A stretch of DNA of 60,331 bases from Synergistaceae bacterium (GTDB lineage: Bacteria; Synergistota; Synergistia; Synergistales; Aminobacteriaceae): positions 1 to 60,331 of the forward strand of contig WRHH01000012.1 of the NCBI GenBank assembly GCA_009783355.1, read 5' to 3'. Under the pieces are notes generated by a model. It was not told the origin of the DNA. It searched no databases and saw only the letters and a list, made by a program, of their open reading frames with translations. The stretch's first letter is position 1. The number at the start of each line of letters is the position of its first letter. The position numbers were made by a program, and so were the translations under genes. Shown one piece after another: positions 1 through 9,442 of this stretch.

Positions 1-161
1 ATCGCCTCTGCGCCGCGCACTTCATCCTCTCCCTGCGCGACCGTACCGGTTATAATACCGATGTGGTACTTCGCAGGCTCCGCCGCTCCCGCCATCGTTA
101 CGCAAAAAACCATGAAACACATTACTAACGCTAAGCACTTTAACCCATTACGTACATTCAT
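1..161 (-). CDS. DUF3798-family exported protein (5' end only)
   Basis: The start and first 53 codons of a minus-strand gene that leaves the window at base 1. It begins at ATG (157-161 region, first base 161) behind a GGAGG at about 170-174. The N-terminus has a signal peptide (hydrophobic stretch ending near AGAAEPA) followed by KYHIGIITGTVAQGEDEVRG, which I recognise as the opening of DUF3798 proteins. These are periplasmic-binding-protein-like and frequent in Synergistetes and some Clostridia. Their ligand is not known to me. The call rests only on this N-terminal motif, so the rest of the protein is unseen. Confidence 0.6.
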   Translation of the reverse strand, partial: MNVRNGLKCLALVMCFMVFCVTMAGAAEPAKYHIGIITGTVAQGEDEVRGAEA

Positions 162-199
162 TGATAATACCTCCATAGATTTAATATGCTGTCAATTGT

Positions 200-229
200 A
201 GTATATTATTCATTAAGTAGCGCTGTCAA
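200..229 (-). promoter_or_regulatory. predicted sigma-70 promoter for the DUF3798 gene
   Basis: On the minus strand, TTGACA (224-229) is followed after an 18-base spacer by TATACT (200-205), both close to consensus, with the ATG about 40 bases further on. It lies in the gap after rsfS, so the DUF3798 gene is probably transcribed separately from the rplU operon. Confidence 0.55.
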
Positions 230-271
230 TATGCTTTCATCCTTGAAGCGAGTCAATTAGTATAATCAAAA

Positions 272-631
272 TTATTCAGACTTATCCTCATAATTATAAA
301 TCTCAGCATCTCCCCATACTTTTTCTATTTTGTAGTGTTCTCGCCCCTTATGGCTGAAAACATGGACAAGAATATTGTCTCCGTCGACAAGCCGCCAGTG
401 CGGACTGTTTTCTCCCTCTATTCGCGGATGCGCTATTCCGCTTTTCATTAGGGCTTCATCTGCAACATCCACTAAAGTGCGCATATGCGTTTCCGAATTT
501 GCGGTAACAATAACAAAGATGTCGGATACGGTCGCATTGCAGCCAAGGTTAAGTACGGTTATGTCGTACCCTTTTTTATTTGCCAGAGCTTCGCATATAA
601 AATCGTATTGCGCTGATCCTTTTGTTTCCAT
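272..631 (-). CDS. rsfS: ribosomal silencing factor RsfS
   Basis: A 119-residue RsfS/YbeB/Iojap protein. The family binds ribosomal protein L14 and blocks joining of the 30S and 50S subunits, lowering translation in poor nutrient conditions. Family features visible are the IFVIVTANSETH segment, the central G-I-A-H-P-R-I-E-G stretch and the SPHWRLVDGDNILVHVF block, and the whole family length is covered. ATG is preceded by AGGAG with 8 bases between. It is the last gene of the rplU-prp-rpmA-obgE-nadD-LCP operon, a common position directly after nadD and an LCP gene. Nothing unusual was seen. Confidence 0.93.
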   Translation of the reverse strand: METKGSAQYDFICEALANKKGYDITVLNLGCNATVSDIFVIVTANSETHMRTLVDVADEALMKSGIAHPRIEGENSPHWRLVDGDNILVHVFSHKGREHYKIEKVWGDAEIYNYEDKSE

Positions 632-644
632 TAATTGTTCTCCT

Positions 645-1967
645 TTATTCTTTGGTTGCCGCTACGCGTAAATTTGAAAATACTTTTTCCTTGTCTTTTC
701 CCAAAATTATTGTGACAGAAGAAGTCGAGCTGCTTTTTGATATTAATTTTTTATCAATTCCGCATAATGCTGCTAAAGCTTCAGCTGATTCCATATCATC
801 AAGGTTTCCATTGGTGGGGATTACTATGCAGGAATATCTATAATCGAAATGCTTTGCATTTCCTGTCATACCTACATCTATACCTATTTGTTGAAACTCT
901 TCCGATGCCCGCTTACCTATCAATTTGGCGCCGTCTCCATTTAATATTGAAATTTTCCGGTTAATTTTGCTTACTAAATACGGCAGATCTTCTCTTATCT
1001 CATTATAGTCAATTCTACCGTCATCCGGTGAGTCCGGAACATATTGATCTGCAAGCATCATTGAAGCTGCCGGGATATCCGGTATCCAATAGCTGAGAGC
1101 TCCTATATAAGCTGCTTTTCCCGGAACAGTAAAAAACTTTAAATCGCTTTCTTTTATATCTCTAAGGTATGAAGCAAGTTGAATCGCCTGAGCTGGAGTC
1201 ATGTCCGTAATGACCATATTAATGGCTTCTCTAATCAGGTCCGGAAATTTGGGTAAAATTGACGGGCTTTGCATTTTTCTGACAACTTCTTTGGTAAATT
1301 TTTGCTGTCTTTCTATTCGTCCAAAATCATTCAGTGAATCGTGACGGAATCTGACATAATGCAAGGCGTTTTTTCCGTTAAGTGTTTGAAATCCTTTTGG
1401 AATGTCGATATGGAGATTACCTGAATAGTCATGGTAAACCATTCTTTTTTCGACATCTATTGTCACTCCGCCTATTGAGTCGATAATGGCCGGGAATGAT
1501 TTAAAATTTAAAACAAAATAATAATGAATCGGTAGATTAAACGTATTTATAATAGTTTCTTTTAACAAATCAATCTTACCATATGCATACGCGTGATTAA
1601 TTTTATCCCAGCCTTTTCTGGGTATGAAAACGCGAGAGTCGCGCGGTATTGACATAAATTTAACTTTTTTTGAGTCTATATCAATAACAGCAATACCTAA
1701 AGAGTCCGAACGCTCCGTGCCGTCGGTATTATCAAGCCCGGCAACTAAAATATATAATTCTGTTGATGATTCAAATTGTGGTGATTCAACTTCAGGCGAT
1801 TCATCCCGTTGCGATTCATTTTGAAGTGGTTCGCCTTGATGGATATTCAGAATTTCTATCATCTCTTTTGCGTCTGGATTTAAAAATGACTGCAGGCGCA
1901 CGTATGCTCCCGCCGCACAGGCGCTTATGGCCAGCATCATTATTATTGTGATTTTTAATATTTTCAT
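645..1967 (-). CDS. LytR-CpsA-Psr (LCP) family protein with C-terminal LytR_C domain
   Basis: About 440 residues. An N-terminal membrane anchor (MKILKITIIMMLAISACAAG) is followed by a low-complexity acidic linker rich in ESP/ESQ, then the LCP catalytic domain (from about residue 60 to 290). Visible markers are the DNTDGTERSDSLGIAVID segment, SIPRDSRVFIP and the ALHYVRFRHDSLNDFGRIERQQ block with the conserved Arg residues. A smaller C-terminal LytR_C-type domain follows. LCP enzymes transfer lipid-linked glycopolymers to peptidoglycan or other envelope acceptors; here, in a didermic lineage, the acceptor is unknown. I chose ATG at 1967 (GGAGG 12 bases upstream) rather than TTG at 1979, which directly abuts the GGAGG. 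Confidence 0.85.
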   Translation of the reverse strand: MKILKITIIMMLAISACAAGAYVRLQSFLNPDAKEMIEILNIHQGEPLQNESQRDESPEVESPQFESSTELYILVAGLDNTDGTERSDSLGIAVIDIDSKKVKFMSIPRDSRVFIPRKGWDKINHAYAYGKIDLLKETIINTFNLPIHYYFVLNFKSFPAIIDSIGGVTIDVEKRMVYHDYSGNLHIDIPKGFQTLNGKNALHYVRFRHDSLNDFGRIERQQKFTKEVVRKMQSPSILPKFPDLIREAINMVITDMTPAQAIQLASYLRDIKESDLKFFTVPGKAAYIGALSYWIPDIPAASMMLADQYVPDSPDDGRIDYNEIREDLPYLVSKINRKISILNGDGAKLIGKRASEEFQQIGIDVGMTGNAKHFDYRYSCIVIPTNGNLDDMESAEALAALCGIDKKLISKSSSTSSVTIILGKDKEKVFSNLRVAATKE

Positions 1968-1987
1968 TCGATATATCAACCTCCTTT

Positions 1988-3965
<1,978 letters not shown>

Positions 3966-3985
3966 TTATTCTATGGGGCTTGGCA

Positions 3986-4264
3986 TCAATTCACCGGCTC
4001 CACCGATGCAAATTTTCTGCTGCCTTTAGTTAAATAATTCACCTTCCCGTCAACAAGCGCGAACAAAGTAAAGTCTCTTCCAAGACCTACATGTTTTCCC
4101 GGATGTACGCGGGTTCCGCATTGACGAACCAGAATACTGCCCGCTGTCACACTTTGACCCGCGTAAACTTTAATTCCACGATATTTTGGCTGGCTATCGC
4201 GGCCGTTTGTTGAACTTCCCTGACCTTTTTTATGTGCGAAAATCTGAAGATTGAACGCTCTCAT
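3986..4264 (-). CDS. rpmA: 50S ribosomal protein L27 with cleavable N-terminal extension
   Basis: A 92-residue L27. The N-terminus reads [18 protein letters not shown]. This is the extended form, in which a specific protease (Prp) removes the segment ending at F9 so that A10-H-K-K-G becomes the mature N-terminus reaching the peptidyl transferase centre. The protease gene lies directly upstream and overlaps rpmA by 35 bases. The GGAGG before ATG has a 12-base spacer. The remaining sequence ([32 protein letters not shown]) is typical L27. Confidence 0.97.
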   Translation of the reverse strand: MRAFNLQIFAHKKGQGSSTNGRDSQPKYRGIKVYAGQSVTAGSILVRQCGTRVHPGKHVGLGRDFTLFALVDGKVNYLTKGSRKFASVEPVN

Positions 4265-4589
4265 TTATTACCTGCACCTCCATAAATTTTAAATTACTTG
4301 GGTAAGCTTCCGATATTCTTCTTAAACTTAGGGCTATTGTTTCTGAAAGCAACTTTATTTCCGAAATAACGCCAACGCTCCATTCAAGCTTAAAGTAGCT
4401 GCTGCTTTCAATCAAGCTGCATTCCGATCGCTTACCTTTTATTTCCTGCACTCCTACCAACAGCGCCTGCATTAGCGCGCTTACTGCGGCGCATACAATG
4501 TCCTTGCCATGCTGCGCATAACCGCTGTGTCCTTTCGATTCTATACTTATAATCTCGCCACAGCTGCGGCTAACTGTAACTACAGTCAG
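4230..4589 (-). CDS. prp: ribosomal-processing cysteine protease Prp (apparent CTG start)
   Basis: A protein of about 119 residues that cleaves the L27 N-terminal extension. The first in-frame ATG (4472) would lose the catalytic region. Reading upstream gives [20 protein letters not shown], the Prp active-site block with catalytic His (about 21) and Cys (about 33). The frame is open back to a TAA at 4596-4598, and no ATG, GTG or TTG lies between it and this motif. The CTG at 4589 is placed 9 bases after a GGAGG inside the rplU 3' end, so I call it as the start. Gene order rplU-prp-rpmA is the family norm. Confidence 0.85.
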   Translation of the reverse strand: MTVVTVSRSCGEIISIESKGHSGYAQHGKDIVCAAVSALMQALLVGVQEIKGKRSECSLIESSSYFKLEWSVGVISEIKLLSETIALSLRRISEAYPSNLKFMEVQVINESVQSSDFRT

Positions 4590-4590
4590 G

Positions 4591-4899
4591 CTATATTACC
4601 TCCGTTATACGCAACTCCACATAATCCTGTCTGTGACCATGCATTTTTCTTTCATTTTTTTTGCTCTTATATTTAAAAACAAGAATTTTATCGTTTCGCC
4701 CAAAAGAAACTATTTCGGCTTTTACTGAAGCTCCTTCGATGTATGGTTTTCCAATTTCAATGGAGTCGTCTTTTCCATTCATCAATACCTTATCAAGCAC
4801 TATTTCTTCTCCGACTTCCCCTTTTAAAAGCTCAACTTTCAATACATCGCCGTTTTGGACGCGATACTGCTTGCCTCCAGTTTCAACAATTGCGTACAT
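4591..4899 (-). CDS. rplU: 50S ribosomal protein L21
   Basis: A 102-residue L21, a 23S rRNA-binding protein of the 50S subunit. It starts MYAIVETGGKQYRVQNGDVL, the family N-terminus, and ends with the KMHGHRQDYVELRITEV block. ATG follows AGGAGGAGAATAT, a strong ribosome binding site. It is the first gene of the operon and its 3' end carries the GGAGG used by prp. Confidence 0.97.
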   Translation of the reverse strand: MYAIVETGGKQYRVQNGDVLKVELLKGEVGEEIVLDKVLMNGKDDSIEIGKPYIEGASVKAEIVSFGRNDKILVFKYKSKKNERKMHGHRQDYVELRITEVI

Positions 4900-4977
4900 A
4901 TATTCTCCTCCTTAATTTTCGCTGATCCAAGGCTCTCATTAGATTATTTACCCGGTTCATGCGTATTTAACTTTATT

Positions 4978-5006
4978 ATTTTAAACATTACGCATCCTCA
5001 TGTCAA
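4978..5006 (-). promoter_or_regulatory. predicted strong promoter of the rplU operon; rest of 4900-5246
   Basis: Minus strand TTGACA (5001-5006), a 17-base spacer, then TAAAAT (4978-4983): near-consensus sigma-70. A leader of about 70 bases would follow before rplU, and an ATGCGTA/TACGCAT inverted repeat spans the start-site region (about 4959-4995). I see no convincing gene in 4900-5246; the rest up to the yerC-like gene is AT-rich and unremarkable. Confidence 0.65.
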
Positions 5007-5246
5007 CTCTTTGATTATGACATTGACCGTTATGCAATATGAATTAATCTTAAAAATAGCAAGCACAATTAAATATAAGACTATAGAAAGCCGAAATTGA
5101 ACTAGCGCATTTTGTGGTATTTGATGAGCGTAAGTTAGAAATGCCATAATATGGCCATATTCAATGAGGAAAAATATAAAAACAAAATAAACTAACCCGA
5201 AAATCGCCTTATGCTTTGCCATTGAAATACAAAATACGGATGGAGT

Positions 5247-5549
5247 CTACTTGTTTTTACTTTTTGCTTCTAAACGCTCAATGACTATATTGTAACCGTT
5301 AGTTCCATGTTCTAGACATTTTTTTACTCGACTTATTGTGGCTGTGCTAGCTCCTGTTTTTTGAGCAATCTGAGGATATGTCAGGCCTCTGCTAAGTTGT
5401 GTCGCTACCTCAAGTCTCTGAGATAAAGCTTTAATCTCGCCAATGGTAGCTATATCTTCTAAGAAAGCGTACATTTCCTCTTCATTCTCCATCAGCAAAA
5501 AAGCAGCACAAAGTTGATCGCTAAGATTATCTTTCCACTTGATAGTCAT
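5247..5549 (-). CDS. YerC/YecD family TrpR-related protein
   Basis: A 100-residue helix-turn-helix protein of the YerC/YecD group, which resembles the Trp repressor. The central part, EIKALSQRLEVATQLSRGLTYPQIAQKTGASTATISRVKKCL (residues about 39-81), is the Trp-repressor-like DNA-binding region. The ligand and targets in this family are largely unassigned. It is divergent from the HD-GYP gene, with about 130 bases between, and is not obviously part of the rplU operon, because a good promoter lies between them. Confidence 0.85.
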   Translation of the reverse strand: MTIKWKDNLSDQLCAAFLLMENEEEMYAFLEDIATIGEIKALSQRLEVATQLSRGLTYPQIAQKTGASTATISRVKKCLEHGTNGYNIVIERLEAKSKNK

Positions 5550-5681
5550 AGTACTTCGCCCCTCTCATAATATTGGGTATTGCAAGAAAGATTGTTTAAT
5601 TTTGAGTCTTGCAAAAAGTATTTTTACATTGTTATTTTATAACACGACAATAATGTAATGTCAACGAAAGAGGTTATGTTC

Positions 5682-6893
5682 TTGAAACATAAAATACTGA
5701 ATGTTGCGGTTGGTGAGTTGCCGGATTGTTATGGAGTAGTCGCGGAAGACGTTTTTGGAAAAAACGGGGCTATAATTCTCCCTGCCGGAATAGCTCTTCT
5801 TTCGTTGCGCGAAACTCGTCCGGAAATAGTATCAAATTTGTTACGTCATGGAATAACGCATGTAAAGGTTAAAAACCAGCCTGAAATAACTTCCGGTGAA
5901 TTCAGAGACGCTCTGGGGAAAGTTGCGCCGCGCATAAATCAGTTTAATCCTTTGCTTGCACAGTTGACAATACATCAGTTTGCCGCTATATATCGCAATA
6001 TTGACGACAAATTTCTTCGAGAGCGCGGGATCAACTCTCTCTTGGGTTTCTCATCAAAGATACATCCTGAACTTAGTAAAACATCTCAAATAACATTATC
6101 TATGGTCACCGAAAACGCGGCTAACGATTGGGCGCATAGTCATTCTTTGAATGTAGCTCTTCTATCAGGTTTTTTAGCTCAAAAGCTTTTTCCAATGTGG
6201 ACTGAATTTGCTGAAAATGTTATATTAGGCGGGCTTTTTCATGATATTGGCAAAGCTTTTTTGCCTGATTCAATGAGAAAAACTGAAGAGCTTAACCCTT
6301 CAGAATTAAGAATACTTAATTGTCATCCGCTTTTAGGCGAATCTTTGCTAAAAGATGTGGGAGTATTTTCGGGCGATATACTAGGAGCTGTTCGCTCCCA
6401 TCATGAGAAGTGGGATGGAACGGGAACCCCTGATAATTTAAATAAAGAAGCAATTCCAATCTCAGCTCGTATAGTAGCAGTTGCAAATGCTTTTGAAAAT
6501 TTTGCCGCAAAATGCGATGATGTTGATAAGCGTAGGTGCGATCAAGCGTTAACATCTGTAATTGGAGTAACGCAGACAAATTTTGATAAAAAAGTAGTTA
6601 GAACGCTCTTGGCGTCAATAGGGCTATATCCGCCCGGTTCAGTTGTGAAGTTGTCTGACGACCGTCTGGGAGTGGTGCTCGAAACAAAAGAACGAAACCT
6701 TGTTTGCCCCCGGGTCATGGTTTTTACGGATGAAAAAGGCAGAAGAGCGGCAAAACTCGAAATTCTAAATATTGCCCGGGAAGCTGGAGTTTTCATAAAG
6801 GACGTCTTTGATGATTTTAGCAAGAGAGAACTTGATTCTTATATTCCAGAGGAGACGCCTAAAAAAATACTTGCAAGAGTCAGGGCAGTCTGA
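5682..6893 (+). CDS. HD-GYP domain protein, putative cyclic-di-GMP phosphodiesterase
   Basis: About 403 residues. The N-terminal half has no recognised domain. The HD-GYP domain occupies roughly residues 130-330, with the HS-x-N-V-A helix, FHDIGK (metal-binding HD), the SHHEKWDGTGTPD segment and the IVAVANAFENF block. The GYP triplet reads GTP here, a deviation that might alter c-di-GMP binding. I prefer TTG at 5682, which has AAAGAGG 8 bases upstream and no competing site, over ATG at 5658, which has none. An AT-rich promoter region (about 5610-5650) lies between it and the divergent yerC-like gene. Confidence 0.8.
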   Translation: MKHKILNVAVGELPDCYGVVAEDVFGKNGAIILPAGIALLSLRETRPEIVSNLLRHGITHVKVKNQPEITSGEFRDALGKVAPRINQFNPLLAQLTIHQFAAIYRNIDDKFLRERGINSLLGFSSKIHPELSKTSQITLSMVTENAANDWAHSHSLNVALLSGFLAQKLFPMWTEFAENVILGGLFHDIGKAFLPDSMRKTEELNPSELRILNCHPLLGESLLKDVGVFSGDILGAVRSHHEKWDGTGTPDNLNKEAIPISARIVAVANAFENFAAKCDDVDKRRCDQALTSVIGVTQTNFDKKVVRTLLASIGLYPPGSVVKLSDDRLGVVLETKERNLVCPRVMVFTDEKGRRAAKLEILNIAREAGVFIKDVFDDFSKRELDSYIPEETPKKILARVRAV

Positions 6894-6923
6894 TATAATC
6901 AAGTTTTGGAGGTGCTTTTGCAA

Positions 6924-7154
6924 ATGAAAAAAGGAATTCATCCGGAGTACCATGAAAGCAAAGTATTTTGTGCATGTGGAAACTCTTTTGTAACAAATTC
7001 GACACAAAAAGAAATTAGAGTTGGAGTTTGTTCCGTGTGTCATCCTTACTATACGGGTAAGCGCGGGTCTCGTGTTGTATCTGAAGCTGGCAGACTTGAG
7101 AAGTTTCAAAAGAAATATGCTGGAGTTAACTACGGCCAAAAGAGCTCAAATTAA
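6924..7154 (+). CDS. rpmE: 50S ribosomal protein L31 (zinc-binding type)
   Basis: A 76-residue L31 of the C+ type: CAC at about 17-19 and CSVC at about 37-40 form the four-cysteine zinc site. [19 protein letters not shown] and HPYYTGKRG are the family signatures. ATG at 6924 has GGAGG 11 bases upstream; in-frame TTG codons earlier (6906, 6918) overlap or crowd that site. It is followed by a short palindrome and then DUF1385 and prfA, the usual rpmE neighbourhood. Confidence 0.96.
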   Translation: MKKGIHPEYHESKVFCACGNSFVTNSTQKEIRVGVCSVCHPYYTGKRGSRVVSEAGRLEKFQKKYAGVNYGQKSSN

Positions 7155-7198
7155 AATTTCAAATACAATGAAAGCAGGAACGTATCAACATATTGAAG

Positions 7199-7225
7199 GG
7201 GCGGCATTTTGTCGCCCGTATTTTG
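7199..7225 (+). terminator. GC hairpin after rpmE
   Basis: GGGCGGC / GTCGCCC around ATTTT, followed by GTATTTTGTG. The T-tract is weak, so it could be a terminator or one of the dispersed GGGCGGC palindromes found elsewhere in the window (11825, 24050, 25227, 42156, 58012). Confidence 0.45.
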
Positions 7226-7268
7226 TGTGCTCTTTTTTGCATATAGATTAGAGGGCTTAAAATTAATC

Positions 7269-8204
7269 ATGAGAAGAACAATTATAAATATCGTAAATAA
7301 TGCTTTGATGCTGAACGCTGACGAGGACGAGAGTAAGAAGATACCCGTTGGAGGACAGGCAGTCATAGAAGGGGTGCTGATGAGGGCGCCCAATCGCTGG
7401 GGACTTGCAATAAGGAAACCGGAGGGAGATATTTTTCATGAAGTTTGGGAGAACAAGCCTTGGACTCTTAAGTTGCCCTGGAAGCTTCCTCTCATACGCG
7501 GCGTTGTTACTTTGATCGACATGATGTGTACCGGAATTAAAGCGCTGAATAAATCTGCTGAAATTGCTCTTGGAGAACAGGAAAAATTGACTAAAAGAGA
7601 TTTTTTTCTTGCTGTCGCAGTTGCAATATTTGCTGTCGTGGGGCTGTTTATAGCGCTTCCTTTATGGGTATCTGATTTATGCGTGAGATTTTTCGATTTC
7701 TCTGTGGTTCAAAAGAATATTACAGAGGGGGTCGTTCGAGGGTTTATTTTTGTCGGATATGTGGCCATAATTGGGCTTTGGTCCGATATAAAACAAGTAT
7801 TTCGTTATCATGGCGCAGAACACAAAACGATAAATGCTTTTGAATCAGGAGTCACTGATATGACTCCTGAAGTAGTATCCAAATATTCAAGAATTCATCC
7901 CAGATGCGGGACATCTTTTCTTTTGGTAGTGATAGTTGTCAGCATTATAGTATTCTCTTTTGCCGGTAGGGGCAGCCTTACATGGAGAGTTGCCTCGCGC
8001 GTTGTATTATTGCCGGTAGTTATGGGGATTTCATACGAGATTATCAAAGGCGCCTCGCGTATGGGTATATTTGGCAAAATAATAATGTATCCCATGATGC
8101 TTTTACAATATCTTACAACGCGCGAACCGGACTTAAAACAGCTTGAAGTTTCAATTGATTCGCTACTCATTGCTCTTGATAAAGATAGCGAGGAATGTGA
8201 ATGA
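7269..8204 (+). CDS. DUF1385 (YqhQ-like) membrane protein
   Basis: About 312 residues. The N-terminal motif [25 protein letters not shown] is the DUF1385 hallmark. Four to five hydrophobic segments follow, with [17 protein letters not shown] and [12 protein letters not shown] between them, a conserved His/Cys-bearing block that suggests a metal site. Function is not established. ATG at 7269 (GAGGG 13 bases upstream) agrees with the family start better than the TTG at 7209. Its stop overlaps the prfA start by four bases (ATGA), so the two are translationally coupled, as in many bacteria. Confidence 0.85.
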   Translation: MRRTIINIVNNALMLNADEDESKKIPVGGQAVIEGVLMRAPNRWGLAIRKPEGDIFHEVWENKPWTLKLPWKLPLIRGVVTLIDMMCTGIKALNKSAEIALGEQEKLTKRDFFLAVAVAIFAVVGLFIALPLWVSDLCVRFFDFSVVQKNITEGVVRGFIFVGYVAIIGLWSDIKQVFRYHGAEHKTINAFESGVTDMTPEVVSKYSRIHPRCGTSFLLVVIVVSIIVFSFAGRGSLTWRVASRVVLLPVVMGISYEIIKGASRMGIFGKIIMYPMMLLQYLTTREPDLKQLEVSIDSLLIALDKDSEECE

Positions 8205-9271
8205 TCGACATAGAAGCAAAACTTGATTCAATAGAAAAGGATTTCAGAGAGCTTGAAAACAAAATGTCGGCGCCGCTTAACCCAAAGGAGCTTCAGACTT
8301 TGGGAAAAAAACATGCTCAGCTTGCCGTTATTGTAGAAAAATACAATGATTATAAAAAGTTACTGAAAGAGATTGACGAGGCAAAAGAGCTTACGCATTG
8401 CGGAGATTCTGAAATGGAAGCTTTAGCTAAGGAGGAACTCTATGTAAAAGAACCTCAGGTAGGCCTTTTCCTTGAAGAGTTAAAAATTACTCTTTTACCA
8501 AAGGACCCCAACGATGATAAGACTGTCATAGTCGAAATCAGGGCGGGTACCGGCGGAGAGGAAGCCGCCCTGTTTGCTGCTGACCTTTACAGAATGTACG
8601 TGAGATATGCCGAGAGAAACGGCTGGAGGATTGAATCTCTTGAAGCTAATGAGACCGGGATCGGCGGATACAAAGAGGTAATTTTTAGAATTGATGCTGA
8701 AGGCGCGTATAGCAAGCTGAAATATGAAAGCGGAGTTCATCGAGTGCAGCGGGTGCCCGTCACGGAGGCAAGCGGACGCATCCACACTTCAGCGGCTACT
8801 GTTGCGGTTTTGCCTGAAGCTGAGGATATAGATATTGAGATTCGCCAAGAGGATCTCAAAATTGATACATACCGTTCAAGCGGCGCCGGAGGACAGCACG
8901 TGAATACCACGGACTCAGCCATAAGGATTACCCATATCCCAACGGGCATCATTGTGACTTGTCAGGATGAACGGTCTCAGATAAAGAATCGCGCGAGAGC
9001 AATGAGCTACCTGAAAACAAAACTGTATGACATGCAAATGCAAAAACAAACGGAGGAGCAGGCCAGCGAGCGCCGCAGACAAGTAGGGACGGGCGACCGG
9101 TCGGAAAGGATTCGTACATATAACTTCCCCCAGAATAGGGTTACCGACCACAGGGTAAATGTCACCTTATACAAGCTTGATCAATACCTTGACGGAGATC
9201 TTTATGATTTGATCGAGGCGTTGTCAGTAGCCGACCAGACGGAGCGGCTGCATAAACTTGAGGAATACTAA
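8201..9271 (+). CDS. prfA: peptide chain release factor 1
   Basis: A 356-residue RF1 that recognises UAA and UAG and triggers peptide release. The anticodon-like PVT (about 186-188) is the RF1-type recognition tripeptide, and GGQ is at 230-232 in [19 protein letters not shown]. Full family length. It is coupled to the DUF1385 gene. The methylase gene prmC, which often follows prfA and modifies the GGQ glutamine, is not next to it here; a terminator and an exoprotein gene follow instead. Confidence 0.97.
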   Translation: MIDIEAKLDSIEKDFRELENKMSAPLNPKELQTLGKKHAQLAVIVEKYNDYKKLLKEIDEAKELTHCGDSEMEALAKEELYVKEPQVGLFLEELKITLLPKDPNDDKTVIVEIRAGTGGEEAALFAADLYRMYVRYAERNGWRIESLEANETGIGGYKEVIFRIDAEGAYSKLKYESGVHRVQRVPVTEASGRIHTSAATVAVLPEAEDIDIEIRQEDLKIDTYRSSGAGGQHVNTTDSAIRITHIPTGIIVTCQDERSQIKNRARAMSYLKTKLYDMQMQKQTEEQASERRRQVGTGDRSERIRTYNFPQNRVTDHRVNVTLYKLDQYLDGDLYDLIEALSVADQTERLHKLEEY

Positions 9272-9303
9272 GCTATTTTACGATAAAACCCCATGAGAGC
9301 CGC

Positions 9304-9335
9304 AACGCCGCCAACGAGCGGCGTTCGTTTTTTTC
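9304..9335 (+). terminator. intrinsic terminator after prfA
   Basis: AACGCCGC / GCGGCGTT around CAACGA, followed by CG and a run of eight T. It closes the rpmE-DUF1385-prfA unit. Confidence 0.9.
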
Positions 9336-9368
9336 CAATTTAACCTTTTTAGAAAATAAAAGAAACTG

Positions 9369-9396
9369 TTGATATTCGATAAATAAGGCATATAAT
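9369..9396 (+). promoter_or_regulatory. predicted promoter of the M14 carboxypeptidase gene
   Basis: TTGATA, a 16-base spacer, then TATAAT (9391-9396), 46 bases before the start codon. Independent of the upstream unit, which ends at a terminator. Confidence 0.55.
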
Positions 9397-9442
9397 AACA
9401 TATGCTTCTAATATCTCACGTTTCATAGAAAGGATGTAAGCA

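Noticed and set aside
4998-5222. 74-codon hydrophobic open frame on the minus strand between the yerC-like gene and rplU
   Set aside because: No ribosome binding site before its ATG, no recognised family, and its 3' end overlaps the predicted rplU promoter. AT-rich sequence easily gives such hydrophobic frames.
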